Source: Macrosoma leucophasiata (taxonomy: Eukaryota; Arthropoda; Insecta; Lepidoptera; Hedylidae). From it: DNA of 64,000 nt. Of this stretch, positions 14,459 to 36,394 are shown in pieces. The stretch's first letter is position 1. Each line of letters starts with the position of its first letter. Both the position numbers and the translations under genes were made by a program. The notes under the pieces are model-generated. The model did not search any database and was not told the origin of the DNA. It was given only the letters and a program-made list of their open reading frames with translations. The stretch is from positions 268,001 to 332,000 of the forward strand of contig JAWQUS010000003.1 of NCBI GenBank assembly GCA_036365455.1, given 5' to 3'.

Positions 14459-16447
14459 TGTATCTTCACGCCAGGTCCCTAACGGGGTAGGCAGAGAGTG
14501 TAGAGCGCCAGACATCCCGGTTCTGACAAACCTCTCGTGCCTCGTCTACCTTCATCATTCTCTTCATACATGCACGCCGATTCCTAAGACTTTTGACCCC
14601 ACCATCAGACAGAACTCGACCTATTTGGTCATGGTAGGTCAGCCTTGGTCTTCCTGGGCCTCTGCAACCATCCACATTCGCATTGTATATCTGTTTAGTC
14701 ATTCGCTCATTCGACATTCTTTCTATATGCCCGAACCATCGGAGCATGCCTTTTTTCATTTTTACACCGATACTATCATTCACACAAAGTCTCTTTCTTA
14801 CATCTTCATTACGAACGCGATCAGTGAGTGATACACCGCAGATCTTGCGCAAAGATCTCATCTCGACCGCGTTCAACTTACTTTCATGCTCTTTCCTGCA
14901 TACCCAGCTCTCGCTTCCATATAAAAGCGTTGGAGTAAGTACAGCATTATGTACGGCTAGTCGAGCCCGCTGGCTGAGATGTTTAGATTCTAGTAGCTTA
15001 CCCAACGCTCCATTCACGCAATTCCCAGCAAGCACTCTTCTTTCTATGTCAGTGGTGTACCTACCATCCTTGCTAAAAGCACATCCAAGATATACAATTT
15101 CATCAACCTGTTCTAACACTGCATCATCTACTACTACCCTTGCATTTGTTCTCTGTTCATCTCTTTCAAATACTAATACTTTAGTTTTATCCACATTCAA
15201 TTGTAAGCCTTTCTCCATACAATCCTCTTTCATGACTGTGACTAGTGCTTGTAGCCCAGATGGTATAGAGCTAACAATTACCGCATCATCTGCGTAAAGC
15301 AGACAGTTCACCACTAAGTCACCCATACGCACTCCCACATCCATCAACTTCACCCTCTGGAGGCATTTGTCCAGATATATAACAAACAGCCTAGACGAAA
15401 GCACGCAACCCTGTTTGACACCGATGTTAACATCAAACCAGGGTGACATGTTACCATCTACCCGCACACATGCTTGACAGCCCACATACGTGGACTGTAT
15501 TGCACGGAGCAGACTGCCATCAATACCATACTCTGGCAAAATGTCCCACAGCTCCTTTCGTAATACCCTATCAAACGCCTTCTCCAAATCCACAAAACCG
15601 CAGAAAACCTTCTGGCTCACAGCAAGATGCTTCTCTACGATGTTGCGGAGGGAGAAAACTTGATCCATACATCCTCTTCCAGTTCTGAAACCACCCTGTG
15701 CATCCCACAACAACCCGTCGGACTTCTCTTTCATTCTTCTTTCTAAGACTTTCCCATACACTTTAGCTGCCAAACTGATCAAACTGATCGCTCGATAGCT
15801 GGTGCAGTCCATACGTGAACCCTTGCCTTTATACAAAGGCACGATGACCGCACACCGCCAATCCTTTGGGATTCTTCCGGACCTCCAGCAAAGGTTGCAC
15901 AACACCCAGAAAGAATCCCAAAGGGCAGCACCACCATATTTGATCATTTCGGCAGAAACCTGATCAATACCCGCAGCCTTACCACATTTCAAACTTCGTA
16001 TCGCCCTTACAATCTCATCTATTGTTATATCCTCACAAGCCGGCACCGTCAAGTCTGCAACTCCGGCGTCAGGGTTGTGAGCATAATCATACATTTCCCC
16101 ATAATACTCGCTCCATCGTTTTAACACATCCTGCGTGTTCTCAAGAATGTCACCCAACTTAGATTTTATTCTATTCATTCCAGAAACTGGAGAAGAGCTT
16201 CTAGACTTTTTCACCTCCCTCCAATAGAGTTTGATGTTAGTCTCAAAGCTCTTCGCCAGTCTCTCATCAGCTTCCACTTTATCTCTCTCACGCTTTTCAT
16301 TCACTAAAATCTTGGTGTCATTCTTGAGCCGACGGTAAATTTCTCTCTTCTCATCTCTCATACCATTATTCATTTGCAAAGATGCTACATAATCCAGCCA
16401 TGCTTTCTTCTTTCTTTCAACGGAGTCTTGCACCTCCTATCCTATCC
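14459..16447 (-). mobile_element. 5'-truncated RTE-type non-LTR retrotransposon with target-site duplication
   Basis: The insert is flanked by the 12-bp direct repeat TTATTCTCAGTA at 14447-14458 and 16448-16459. The 3' end (low coordinate) lies only a few bases after the ORF stop and carries the phrase CCCCGTTAGGGACCTGGCG, copies of which lie alone at about 25281-25330 and 34655-34695. The 5' end (GGATAGGATAGGAGGTGCAA) lacks the endonuclease domain. Intact ORF and perfect duplication suggest a recent insertion. Confidence 0.9.
14466..16433 (-). CDS. Reverse transcriptase, RTE clade, N-terminally truncated ORF
   Basis: About 655 codons are open. The frame has no ATG at its 5' edge (a TAG lies two codons upstream of GTG at 16433), as expected of a 5'-truncated copy. 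Reverse-transcriptase motifs occur in order: GKAAGIDQVSAEMIK, RCAVIVPLYKGKG and YRAISLISLAAKVYGK, GGFRTGRGCMDQVF, VDLEKAFDRV, GVKQGCVLS, and the catalytic LLYADDAVIV. The C-terminal LRWFGHIERM and GRPRLTYHDQI are typical of RTE elements. The missing N-terminal part would be the AP-like endonuclease. The catalytic Asp pair is present, but without endonuclease and promoter the copy should not be autonomous. Confidence 0.9.
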   Translation of the reverse strand: MQDSVERKKKAWLDYVASLQMNNGMRDEKREIYRRLKNDTKILVNEKRERDKVEADERLAKSFETNIKLYWREVKKSRSSSPVSGMNRIKSKLGDILENTQDVLKRWSEYYGEMYDYAHNPDAGVADLTVPACEDITIDEIVRAIRSLKCGKAAGIDQVSAEMIKYGGAALWDSFWVLCNLCWRSGRIPKDWRCAVIVPLYKGKGSRMDCTSYRAISLISLAAKVYGKVLERRMKEKSDGLLWDAQGGFRTGRGCMDQVFSLRNIVEKHLAVSQKVFCGFVDLEKAFDRVLRKELWDILPEYGIDGSLLRAIQSTYVGCQACVRVDGNMSPWFDVNIGVKQGCVLSSRLFVIYLDKCLQRVKLMDVGVRMGDLVVNCLLYADDAVIVSSIPSGLQALVTVMKEDCMEKGLQLNVDKTKVLVFERDEQRTNARVVVDDAVLEQVDEIVYLGCAFSKDGRYTTDIERRVLAGNCVNGALGKLLESKHLSQRARLAVHNAVLTPTLLYGSESWVCRKEHESKLNAVEMRSLRKICGVSLTDRVRNEDVRKRLCVNDSIGVKMKKGMLRWFGHIERMSNERMTKQIYNANVDGCRGPGRPRLTYHDQIGRVLSDGGVKSLRNRRACMKRMMKVDEAREVCQNRDVWRSTLSAYPVRDLA

Positions 16448-16599
16448 TTATTCTCAGTAGGTAAGGTAAATAGGACCCCGTGAATAGCGGACAGCAGAAG
16501 CAAACCGATTTCGCCGCCTCACCCAACCTCCTCCTCTCTTATGGCCGACGTTTGGTATTTTCTACGTGCTACGCCAGTATTATATTAAAATATGATTGT

Positions 16600-16990
16600 T
16601 CAGTATCTACCCGGACGAAGTCGTGGGCGCAGCTAGTATAAAAGTAGCCTAAGTTACTCCTTATTACATCAGCTATCTACCAGTGAAAGTCCCGTTAACA
16701 TCGGAGACACTCAAATTCTATTTATTTGTATGTAGGTATGTATGTATAGATGTATGGAGATAAGAGTAGCCCATGTTACTCCTTATCACATCAGCTACCT
16801 ACCCGTGGAAGTCCCGTCACAGTCGGTCCTGCCGTTCCCAAGATTAGGCCCGACAGACAGACAGACAGACAAAAATTGTCAAAAATGTTGTTTTGGTATA
16901 TGTACCGTGTATACATACATATGCATTTAGTAAAAAGCGGTTATTTTAATATTACAAACAGATACTCCAATTTTATTTATTTGTATAGAT
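16600..16990 (-). repeat. Dispersed repeat I, copy 2
   Basis: Inverted relative to copy 1 at 5210-5525: GACGAAGTCGTGGGCGCAGC, then the CAGTGAAAGTCCCG block (duplicated), CCCAAGATTAGG, the GACAGACAGACA run, and ACAAACAGATACTCC. Confidence 0.75.
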
Positions 16991-17482
16991 GTATAGATAT
17001 ATAGACGTATAGATTTATTATGGAAAGGTAATATACAACATAAGACCTAAAAATTCTGTGAAAATTTTAAGCGTCTACTTGATACCGTTATTTTTATCGA
17101 GAAAAACATATACGAAAAAAAAACACGTTCATTGTATACCCCCTTGGACCCGATCACATTTTCATTTTCTTATTATTATTTAGTAATAAATTTTCTCTAT
17201 ATAGCGGTATCAGAAATACATGAATTTGTAAAAATGTTAGCTTTCTAGCTATCACTATTTATGAGATACAGGCTGGTGGCAGACAGACGGACGGCCGGAC
17301 AGACAGACAGACAGACAGACAGTGGAGGATTAGTAATCCGTGGGGTCCGTTTTTAACTTTTAGGTACGAAACCCCCTAAAAGATAGAACTAAGGTAGACA
17401 GAATAGCTTAAAAATATTCGATATGATTCTTTAAATTGATATAACTTTTTTATTTCTGAACCGATTCACATAAAACAAACAC
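16991..17482. other. Intergenic with GACA/CAGA microsatellite
   Basis: A CAGA run is at about 17279-17322, inside a block ending GTGGGGTCCGTTTTTAACTT that resembles the ends of repeat D. No gene. Confidence 0.5.
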
Positions 17483-17634
17483 TAACCCCCTTATTCATAA
17501 ACGTACATTAGATACGTTTTAGCTATAGAATGCTTTGTCTTTGTCAGTTGCATTGTCAAATGTGCAGGATAGAAAAGGGCAAAGGAGACATTAGCAACAC
17601 TTTAGCTAAAATATGTTTATGAATAAGGGGGTTA
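17483..17634. mobile_element. Short MITE with about 20-bp terminal inverted repeats
   Basis: Left end TAACCCCCTTATTCATAAAC, right end TTTATGAATAAGGGGGTTA. About 152 bp with a unique non-coding centre. Confidence 0.85.
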
Positions 17635-18354
17635 ATGTAAAGTGAAACTTGCCACAATATATTAGTGAAAACCGCAAATCGAATAAGCCATTTCTGATAT
17701 GAGCATGCACAAACACAAACAGACATTTTTTCCGGGATAAAAAGTACCCAGTGTTGTTCGCCAAAGGTTAAAGTTTAATCATACCAAGTTTCATTGTAAT
17801 CGGACCGGTAGTTTTTCTGTGATGCTTGAACAAACAGACAGACAGACAGACAAAAATTTTTCTAATCACATATTTGGGTTCGGTAACGATATAGTAACAT
17901 CCCCTGGTACTTTCTTTTTCAAAATTTTTAATGTACAGAATTTACACTTCTACAGTTTTATTATAAGTATAGATTAGTCTATGGTGCTACGCACACAGGT
18001 GCACTTGTAAATACACGTCACTGATTGATGTCTGTATACAAATTAAGCGTTTAGGTGGGGTCACAGTCCTGTGACCCCTTACTTTTTACTTTAGCAGTGG
18101 CTATATAGATACCGACCTGCATGAGAGTTTTGGGTGTTATTTCGATGTCTTTTAGTTGGACTATCAATAGCTAACATTATACTTATCCACCTTAAATTTA
18201 TATCTGAACTGCATAGGATTTAAAAAAAGAATCTCCCGAAACAGATTGCACAGGTGTTATTTGTGTAGATATACATTCGTAATATTAGTATCTTTACCTA
18301 CATTATCATCATGTTTAGTCCCAAGGTAGGTAAGTGGGTAGTAGGGGGCCCAAG
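17635..18354. other. Intergenic with a second CAGA run
   Basis: ACAGACAGACAGACAGACAAAAA lies near 17834. No coding signal. Confidence 0.4.
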
Positions 18355-18500
18355 AGGGGATTTTTGAATTAACTCCAGCGCGTCAGATTAAGATATAGGA
18401 GATACCATGCACCCGGTTTAGTAGGTACCGCCACCAAATCTAAGATTTGCATAAAGGGCCGAACCTTTAGGCCTTAGGTCTCGGCACGAGCTACGCCACT
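18355..18500 (+). repeat. Dispersed repeat H, copy 2
   Basis: See 8180-8345; shares GCGTCAGATTAAGATATAGG and AAAGGGCCGAACC. Confidence 0.6.
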
Positions 18501-18689
18501 ATTAGCAACTAACTACTTTTGTTTTTCTCTTTCGCATGTTTGATGTACTCGTAGGTACAATAAAAAGTTATTTATATCGAGTACCAACATATACGTGTTA
18601 GGTATGAATAAATAACACATTATATTTTACCTATTCAATTTATATCTTAATAACATAATATCATACTTATTTATATCCAAAAGGGCAGA

Positions 18690-18858
18690 AGCACACCGCG
18701 GTCACTCCGCAAAAATTCCATACAAACGCTTAATTTGGTACAAAATACCAACCGTCGCCCATAAGAGGGGAAGGGGTTGAGTAATGCGAGCAAATCGGGC
18801 GGGACGTCGAAGCGTCCATTCTATACGTAGTGTTATTACATATTCTCTGGCAGAAGGT
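18690..18858 (+). repeat. Dispersed repeat E, copy 1
   Basis: Starts GCACACCGCGGTCACTCCGC and ends GTTATTACATATTCTCTGGC. The same ends bound larger copies at 27132-27465 and 44583-45465. Confidence 0.75.
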
Positions 18859-19400
18859 CAAAAATTCCGCCCAATAAGATATAACGATTGATGACATGCC
18901 TGATAGAAAAAGTATGTTTTTATTTCTTCATCTTGATAACCGCAATCAGTGGCAATTTGACTGTATGCAGATGAGTTCAATGATGGTGAGTTCTGGCGAG
19001 AAAGTATCTCGTTATGTTTAACTGTAGGAAAGATGCAAGATAACACGGTTATTGTGACTTGTCAGACGATGTCTGTACTTTGTAGAATACCTAACGTTTA
19101 GCTCTTTCCAAGACAAGATGGTTGGAATATCCAAGTAGTTAATCGTGGATTTCAGAGCTCTGGCTCCGACTACACCAGGGCGTTGATGAAACCACTCTTC
19201 TTCTACACTCAAAGCTTTGGCGAATTGATGATCAGGTACTTATCACATGTTTTTCGTCCAGTCAAGGCGACAATCTTGCTAGGATGATTTTCTCAAAGTT
19301 TGGTGGATAGCATCGGTGTCAGGTTAATAGGTCGATATGATGATGTCTCGTTTAGCGTTTAACTACAGCCTTTATGGGGTAAGGCCCGGTATCCACCAAA
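18859..19400. other. Intergenic, nothing recognised
   Basis: No supported gene or repeat. Confidence 0.4.
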
Positions 19401-19762
19401 GCGGAGAGGAGAGGAGACGAGAGATATGCTGCAAAGCTGGCAGGTTATTTCCACCAAAGCGGAGAGAAGTGTAGCGGAGGGGAGATGTGAGCTCTGTGTA
19501 GCAGAGATGTGATGTAAGCTGTTAGAGATCGAAACTTCGGCCGCCCGACTAGACACTTTTCCGCTCTGCCGCGCCGCTTGCTCGCTCGCCGCACAAACTT
19601 CTATAGAAAAATGAGACAACTCTCCTCTCCGCTTGATCTAATTCCAGTATAGATAATGTACTCTTTGATCTAAGCTTCCACTCGAGCTAAGCGGAGAAGA
19701 GATGTGGAAATAACGAAAACTGATTGGTTTATTCAAACACATCTCTCGTCTCCTCTCCTCTT
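19401..19762. mobile_element. MITE with GGAGAGGAGAGGAG terminal inverted repeats
   Basis: Left arm GCGGAGAGGAGAGGAGACGA and right arm TCGTCTCCTCTCCTCTT are complementary over about 20 bases. The left half holds a second CCACCAAAGCGGAGAG block. About 360 bp, non-coding. Confidence 0.7.
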
Positions 19763-20694
19763 ATTGAAGAAATACAAAACGAGGAATAAAGGAAAACTAC
19801 GTCTTTTATTACATAAACATTTATTGAACTTATTGCAACATTCACAAGTTAAGTTATTGTATCACAATGATTGGTTGAAGATATCAATCAACTGACTGCA
19901 ACCAATTTTTACATTTAAGTATACCTATTAATTAATTTTTAATATCTACTTATATCTACGAAGGAATGTCTTTAATCATATCGAGTATCGAGGTGCTCAC
20001 GATGTGATAGTTCTCGAACAAAATCATATCGAGTCAAATTCAGTGAGCAGGATGATGTTGTCCACACCATCCTGTCTACATCATCCTGCTTATATGCTGT
20101 TTCGATAAACTATTTAACTCAAATGTTACACAAAACACAATGCAGTCATTAAGACGCTCCTTCATTGAATTAACTTAAATTATGTTATAAAATTACAATA
20201 CTCGGGATTTTTTTATGAAATTCAAAACACATTTTTATCACCTTTTTCATTTAGGTAACGAAACGAAAAAACAAAAGAATTGTGATGTGTGTCCACTGGA
20301 TATTACCTACGTCTCTTTATCAAAATAATACAAGAATATTAAACAACAAACGATGGATAGATAGGTAAGTTATATCTGTCATTCTAAAATACCAATTGGC
20401 AATGAATTTGTGTCTACTAAATTATGTACAATTTCTAAATTCATCTATAACAATCATGGACCTTAACAAAAGGTTATTCTGATCTTGTAATGTATCAATA
20501 CTAATCTTTCGCTATAGATAGGTATTTCAATAATTTCTCTTTATCACGATGACAAGCGATATAATATTGCTAGACGACGAAATTATAAAGGTGATAGGTA
20601 TTTCAATTCTTTCAATAAAGCAGTTCATTCTTTACAGAAAGAAGGATATATCTGTCCTTTAAGTGTTAAGGAAAGCTATGTGTTAAAGAGAGCC
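19763..20694 (-). other. Downstream flank / possible 3' UTR of cathepsin L
   Basis: AT-rich DNA beyond the cathepsin stop (on the minus strand). Minus-strand AATAAA signals (TTTATT on the plus strand) occur at about 19804 and 19821, so the 3' UTR could reach that far. No gene recognised. Confidence 0.4.
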
Positions 20695-20790
20695 GGAGGG
20701 GGTGTGGGGAGTGTGGGGGGTGTGGGGGAGGAGGGGGCTATGGGACGAGGAGGTGGAGGAGGTGGAGGAGGTGGAGGAGGTGGAGGAGGT
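20695..20790. repeat. Purine-rich GGTGGA/GGAGGT tract in cathepsin 3' UTR
   Basis: A G-rich run (GGGGTGTGGGG..., then six or more GGTGGAGGA units) begins 16 bases beyond the cathepsin stop. In the cathepsin mRNA it is a C/T-rich tract. Confidence 0.9.
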
Positions 20791-20805
20791 CAGACAGTGG
20801 GACGG

Positions 20806-31554
<10,749 letters not shown>

Positions 31555-31782
31555 GTTGATATCTTCTGCTGAGAACAACCCGCTTCATTACTATTTATAT
31601 GGGTACCCAAGGGCGTCCCCAACCGACGATATCATGGGGTATGATGGGCGAGAGGAGGTTGGATCTAGGGTTACCAGTTTGGTACCTTATTTATTTTAAT
31701 TTGGTACCTGCTTTTCCTCAAAGGAATGGCCAACCATCGATATGTTAACAATCAGTAAATATTTGTTGAAGTTAAAGTTATT

Positions 31783-31920
31783 TCGCTTCTTTACAAGAAT
31801 AATGTGACATTTCATATAGAACGATTTAGATGAAATTTCACGTTATTCTTGTAAGAATAATGTTGCATTTCATAAAGAACGATTTAGATGAAATGTCACA
31901 TTATTCTTGTAAAGAGGCGA
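31783..31920. mobile_element. Palindromic MITE built of two hairpins
   Basis: Outer 33-bp arms (TCGCTTCTTTACAAGAATAA... and its complement ending TTGTAAAGAGGCGA) differ at one position. Inside, ACAAGAATAATGTGACATTT / AAATTTCACGTTATTCTTGT and a second similar pair form two successive hairpins of about 60 bases. Lies 230 bp upstream of the cathepsin ATG. Confidence 0.85.
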
Positions 31921-31928
31921 TTTTTACA

Positions 31929-31982
31929 TTGCACATCCTTCTCTAACATAAAGAAATCTGTTTAAGTTAGAGAAGGATGTGG
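31929..31982. repeat. Hairpin, 16-bp perfect stem
   Basis: CACATCCTTCTCTAAC and GTTAGAGAAGGATGTG are separated by about 20 bases. Immediately upstream (gene sense) of the MITE at 31783. Confidence 0.85.
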
Positions 31983-34485
31983 AATGGTCTTGGTGCAACG
32001 CAGGCTTAATTTAAGCCACTGAGGACGAGACGACAATGCGTGTTATTTTATTACCTACATAGGGATTCTCTGGGACGTGGTGTTTCTGTGCGGGTGCATA
32101 ATGCTGACTTGACGCTCATACCCAGGCCAGAGAATATGTAATAATTGCCCCGGCGCCCAAGTAACGTATAGATCATTGCTGTCGAGACTCTGTTCAAATT
32201 AACTGGCTTTAAGTTTAAAATAATTGTTTTATAAAAAGTCTCATATTTACGCGTCCCCCGTGCATACGTAGGTACGATTTATTTAAGAAAGTACCTGTAT
32301 AAGGGTATCTAAGTAGGTATACCACCTATCTATCTGAATTTATTCGACGATAAACTGCAAAAATATTCAAGTTTTTACGGGCAGATTTGAGTAGGTTATA
32401 TGCTTATTGAGGAGAAATTAGAGTTTGTGTAGGTACCTCATAGACAACCGTACCTACACGGAATGATGAAAGAGGAAATGAAGTAGTCAAGCTTGTTTGC
32501 GAGTCCCACTGCCCCACTGATATTGGACTTGGAATACCTGGTACCTAGCTCCTCGCTAGTTTGATAAGTATTTCACTTAAATTCGGTAGATAACTGCACT
32601 TCGTAATTTTAACGGGATGTGTATCTATGATCTACTTAGTGTACTTATCTAACTCTATAATAGGTACCTAAGTATCTACTTCAATGATTAGGTACACAAA
32701 CAGTTATATAGGTATATTTGAGTATTTAATTATTTAATTACCCGTTGTAAGACAAAAACGAATTTTAGAATTTTTTTATCGCTGTCGAAATTATTGCGAT
32801 GTCTTCAGTTATTGAGTTACCCTCGTATTATAACTAAATAGTAGGTATCATTAGGGGACAAAGAATGGATAGATTACACATTCAACTTACGATAGCTATT
32901 ATTAGCTATTAGCTACGAACTTTTTATTTCATCTTCAGTTGGTTAGGGGCGTTTAGAAAAGTTAATTTGTTGTTATTGTAATAATAACTCCTCGTTATAG
33001 TTATTTGTTATACTTAGTTATTTGCTTAACAATAGAATAAAACATTATAGTTTTATTAACACTGATCAACCTTAAACTCTTAAGTTAACTCTCGCAGCGT
33101 CAGAATAGCGACTTCAAATAAGGCAACTTTCAATGAAGTAGATACCTATAAATTAAATTTAATCCTGCGGTTAACGCTCCAAATAAATATATTATTCACG
33201 AATAAATATATAGTATTTACGAATTGCACAATAAGGAAAAGAAAGTGCTAATAACATTTATAATCGTAGGTGATACTGCGCAGTCTCGACTTGCAGTACA
33301 ACTCACAACAAAGGCGAAGCAAACCAAACCCCCCCGTTAAATTATTGACCTGTGATGGTGGTCTTATCTATATTAAACTTACATGAATTAACTAATAAAA
33401 TAATCGATTGATATGTTACACCGAGTACTCACCTAATAAACTCTATTTATAAGCAACACAATAAATAAAATACGATAAGTTATCTACAAGCGACTACACA
33501 ACACGATTGTTCCGCTCTAACTGATCGTAGTTGTACAGGACACGTCTGATTAAATGTACTCCTCAGTTGTTTATAATGAAGGGGATACAGTAACAAAGTT
33601 ACAAACATCGGCATTGAATGAATGCTACAAGACAAGTACAACAAAATGAATGTTGGAAGAATGAATCATTTGGATCAAGGATCTAAAAGTGTCACGGGCC
33701 TGGTTGACAGCATGGAGTAACTTGACAGGGAAGGGAACAAAAGCAGCACAGATTGTTGTTCTTGCTTGTATACTATTCGCTACGTTTTACGCAGCGCACG
33801 TAGGTTGTATTATTACGTCATATTCTCTGGCAGAGCGTGATCTTGGGCTTTTATTTTAAACTGACTTCAATATCTCTACTCTAAGGTATCTATTACTTAC
33901 TCTTTGGGCTTGTATAGTGTACTTAGCTTGGCCCCGATCGAGTTAACATGTCAAATCGTTAGTTGATCGTTAGGTGAAGATTTATTTTGTATGAGATGAG
34001 ATGGGAGTTCCATTCGGGTTTACATAACATCTCTTCTGACATGATTGACCACACATTTTTACTTCCATTTTTGACCTGTGAGAAAGGATTACGCGGCATC
34101 GTTGTGGGTCAATGGCACGTCAGATATTTAGAAGGGATGTCGGGATGTTAAGTGATCCCGAAGTTTCTGTTTATTCGGATACCTAATATAAGTTTTTGCT
34201 CTACGGACAAAACCCTCAACTGGGTGATATAAACTACCTATTATACAGTGTAGTGTATCTGATTCGACGCGTTCGTAATGAATATTTCATATACTTATAG
34301 GTATACGATCTTGGGTTCCTCAATCGTCATTGCAAGAGATAGGTACAATTTATGAGAAACAAAAGCAGAGAATAGGTATGTAATAAACAAAAGTGAAGAC
34401 TTCAGGCGGGATTCAAACGTGTGAATCTACTTTTACCCTAGCTACGCTACTCATTGTATTGTACTTTTTATAACTTACTACCTAC
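31983..34485. other. Upstream region of cathepsin L, no other gene recognised
   Basis: AT-rich. Apart from the putative non-coding exon and promoter near 33.43-33.58 kb, I see only TTACATATTCTCTG-type motifs near 32115 (inverted) and 33815. Confidence 0.45.
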
Positions 34486-34625
34486 CTACTGGTGGTAGAG
34501 CTCGGGCACCACCACAATAACTTAACCACTTGCCGCTAAATGGTAATGTACACCGCTATTGTATTCCGGTCGGTAGTAATGTACGGTCCTGTAATTTTTG
34601 GCACAAAGGCATATCAACTTGGATC
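34486..34625 (+). repeat. Retroposon family C, 5' fragment
   Basis: CTACTGGTGGTAGAGCTCGG ... TGTACGGTCCTGTAATTT ... GGCACAAAGGCATA. It breaks off before the poly(A) end and is followed by a GT microsatellite (34628-34652). Confidence 0.75.
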
Positions 34626-34627
34626 TC

Positions 34628-34700
34628 AACCGTGTGTGTGTGTGTGTGTGTATTTTCACGCCAGGTCCCAAACGGGGTAGGCAGAGAGTGTTGAGCATAA
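34628..34700 (+). repeat. (GT)n followed by RTE 3' end scrap
   Basis: A GT run, then TTTTCACGCCAGGTCCCAAACGGGGTAGGCAGAGAGTG, matching the 3' end of the RTE insertion at 14464-14500. Confidence 0.75.
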
Positions 34701-34705
34701 GTTTT

Positions 34706-34900
34706 GATCGAACCTGAAAGGTCGTGTTTTCGCATTGTCATTCTATTTCACTATACACTGGCACTATAATAGACCTAGGTATATCAAACAAAATGCCACC
34801 AACTTTATTCAATATAACATAAAAATACACCAAGAAAATGAAATAAAATAAGAGCACCATAGGTACGGCTTTTTCAAGGTTCCCGCCAAAACTCATCAAT
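34706..34900 (-). repeat. Dispersed repeat F, copy 2
   Basis: Close to copy 1 at 26386-26560 along its whole length, with a few small indels. Confidence 0.85.
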
Positions 34901-35758
34901 CTAATTAAGGTACTTTTTTAAGCAAGAAATTTAGGTGTTTTTCTATTTAAGTTTTAAGTAAAAAGTTCCAAAATGTCGATCTTCATTCCGAAAAATAATG
35001 ATATCTATACAGTATATAGTATTATTACATATGTAAAGGAAATAATGGACTCCTACAGGATTTCCTTCATGTTAATTTGAATTGGGCGCACTTTTTGATG
35101 TCATGTCGAGTCGATAGGTGGCGCGGTCGGTTGAGACGACAGGGATGTTATTTCGTAAAAAGAGTTGTTAATGTCTGTAATTGAGGAACCCGATTAAAAA
35201 TTAAATTAATTAGTGGAATAAGAACGACAATATAACTTTAAATGTCGTTTCTTTGTTTTACAGGTAAAGTTCTTACATTACAGTAATGATATTTTGTTGT
35301 TAATTCATTGTAAAGATCTAAAATAAAAAACTTTGTTTTACAGAGCAACACATGGTTTAATTTGTCGTAAATTCCAATTAAATAGAATAATTGTCTTATA
35401 CATATTCTCTGACAATACAGTATTATTTTCTAATATTAGGTTTTAAACTTGTTTTAACAATACTTTCTTCGAATTACTTAACAGTAATTGGGAAGATATA
35501 TATTTTATATTTCATTAAACTTTTGCGTTTTTTAAAACGTCTCCTTTAAAAAACAATAGTGGTCAAGAAGACAAAACGAATGGAATACGTTTATCACGCA
35601 CAACATGGTATTTTTAATAAAGTCGGATAATAATTATTATTCATTTAATTAGCATTCTAGAAATTTTTGTTCATTCATATAGTACAAATATTTTTTATAA
35701 GAACCTTAATTAAGAACCTTAAACTATCTTAAAATTAATAAATAAATAAATACAGCAG
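34901..35758. other. Intergenic, nothing recognised
   Basis: AT-rich; one TACATATTCTCTGACA motif near 35400. Confidence 0.4.
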
Positions 35759-36078
35759 TTAAGCATCAAAAAAATCCACATCGCCGTCGTACTGCGGCAA
35801 AGTTCCCAGAAGGCTGGCAGCATTGCCACGTTGAATGGCAATGCTTATTCTCTGACCGAAATATTGGCCAGCCCTTTGGTCGCGGGAAGTGTCGACCAAT
35901 CGCTTGGCAATGTCTCCAAATAGGAGACGAGCACTGGGACCCCATGGACCTAACGTTTCGACCCCAAAGTTCACAAATAGGTAATCATCTGAAAGACTAC
36001 TGTATTTGCGCCGCTTTAGGGTCTCCGCTGATGCAGCAGCAGTGCCGGCAGAGCACGGATTATACTCGATGACAATTT
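35759..36078 (-). pseudogene. Retroelement polyprotein C-terminal remnant
   Basis: The minus-strand frame encodes NFGVETLGPWGPSARLLFG, then DIAKRLVDTSRDQRAGQYFG, QRISIAIQRGNAASLLGTLP and an acidic end. It extends upstream through about 35 more codons until a TGA near 36080. I recall this tail from C-termini of reverse-transcriptase polyproteins in many invertebrates, but cannot name the clade. The RT core is absent. Confidence 0.55.
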
Positions 36079-36394
36079 TGCTGTCATATCATAGACAAAA
36101 AGTTTTGTGATATCTGCTTCTGGGTTTTCCTCTCGTCTAATTCTATAAAAATGTGCTATATATTTCATAGATTTATTATCTACTATGATATATTGAGTCC
36201 CGACAATTCCTTCGGGCTTTTGCTCTGATTAAAAATAATACTTACGTCAAAAGTGTCTAAGTGGCTTGGTTCTTCCGATCTAGACTGAGATCACTGCGGT
36301 AGCAGCGGACGCGACAGTGCGGTACTTGAAATAATTTCGTTCCGATGTAGACTGATAGTATACTTTTTTATAGAAAACTGAAAAGAAAAAATTG

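Larger units (their letters stand above)
31555..33547 (-). promoter_or_regulatory. Predicted 5' UTR exon(s) and core promoter region of cathepsin L
   Basis: On the minus strand a TATAAA (33575-33570) is followed 28 bases later by TCAGAC (A at 33547), an arthropod initiator-like motif. A GTGAGT donor at 33432 would close a 115-base non-coding exon. An acceptor TTGTTCTCAG ends at 31569, 15 bases before the ATG at 31554. This would put about 1.9 kb of intron between them. All inferred from motifs. Confidence 0.4.

Noticed and set aside
35759..36078. A functional small gene with an acidic C-terminus
   Set aside because: The upstream frame is broken by TGA, and the sequence is only the tail of a retroelement polyprotein.
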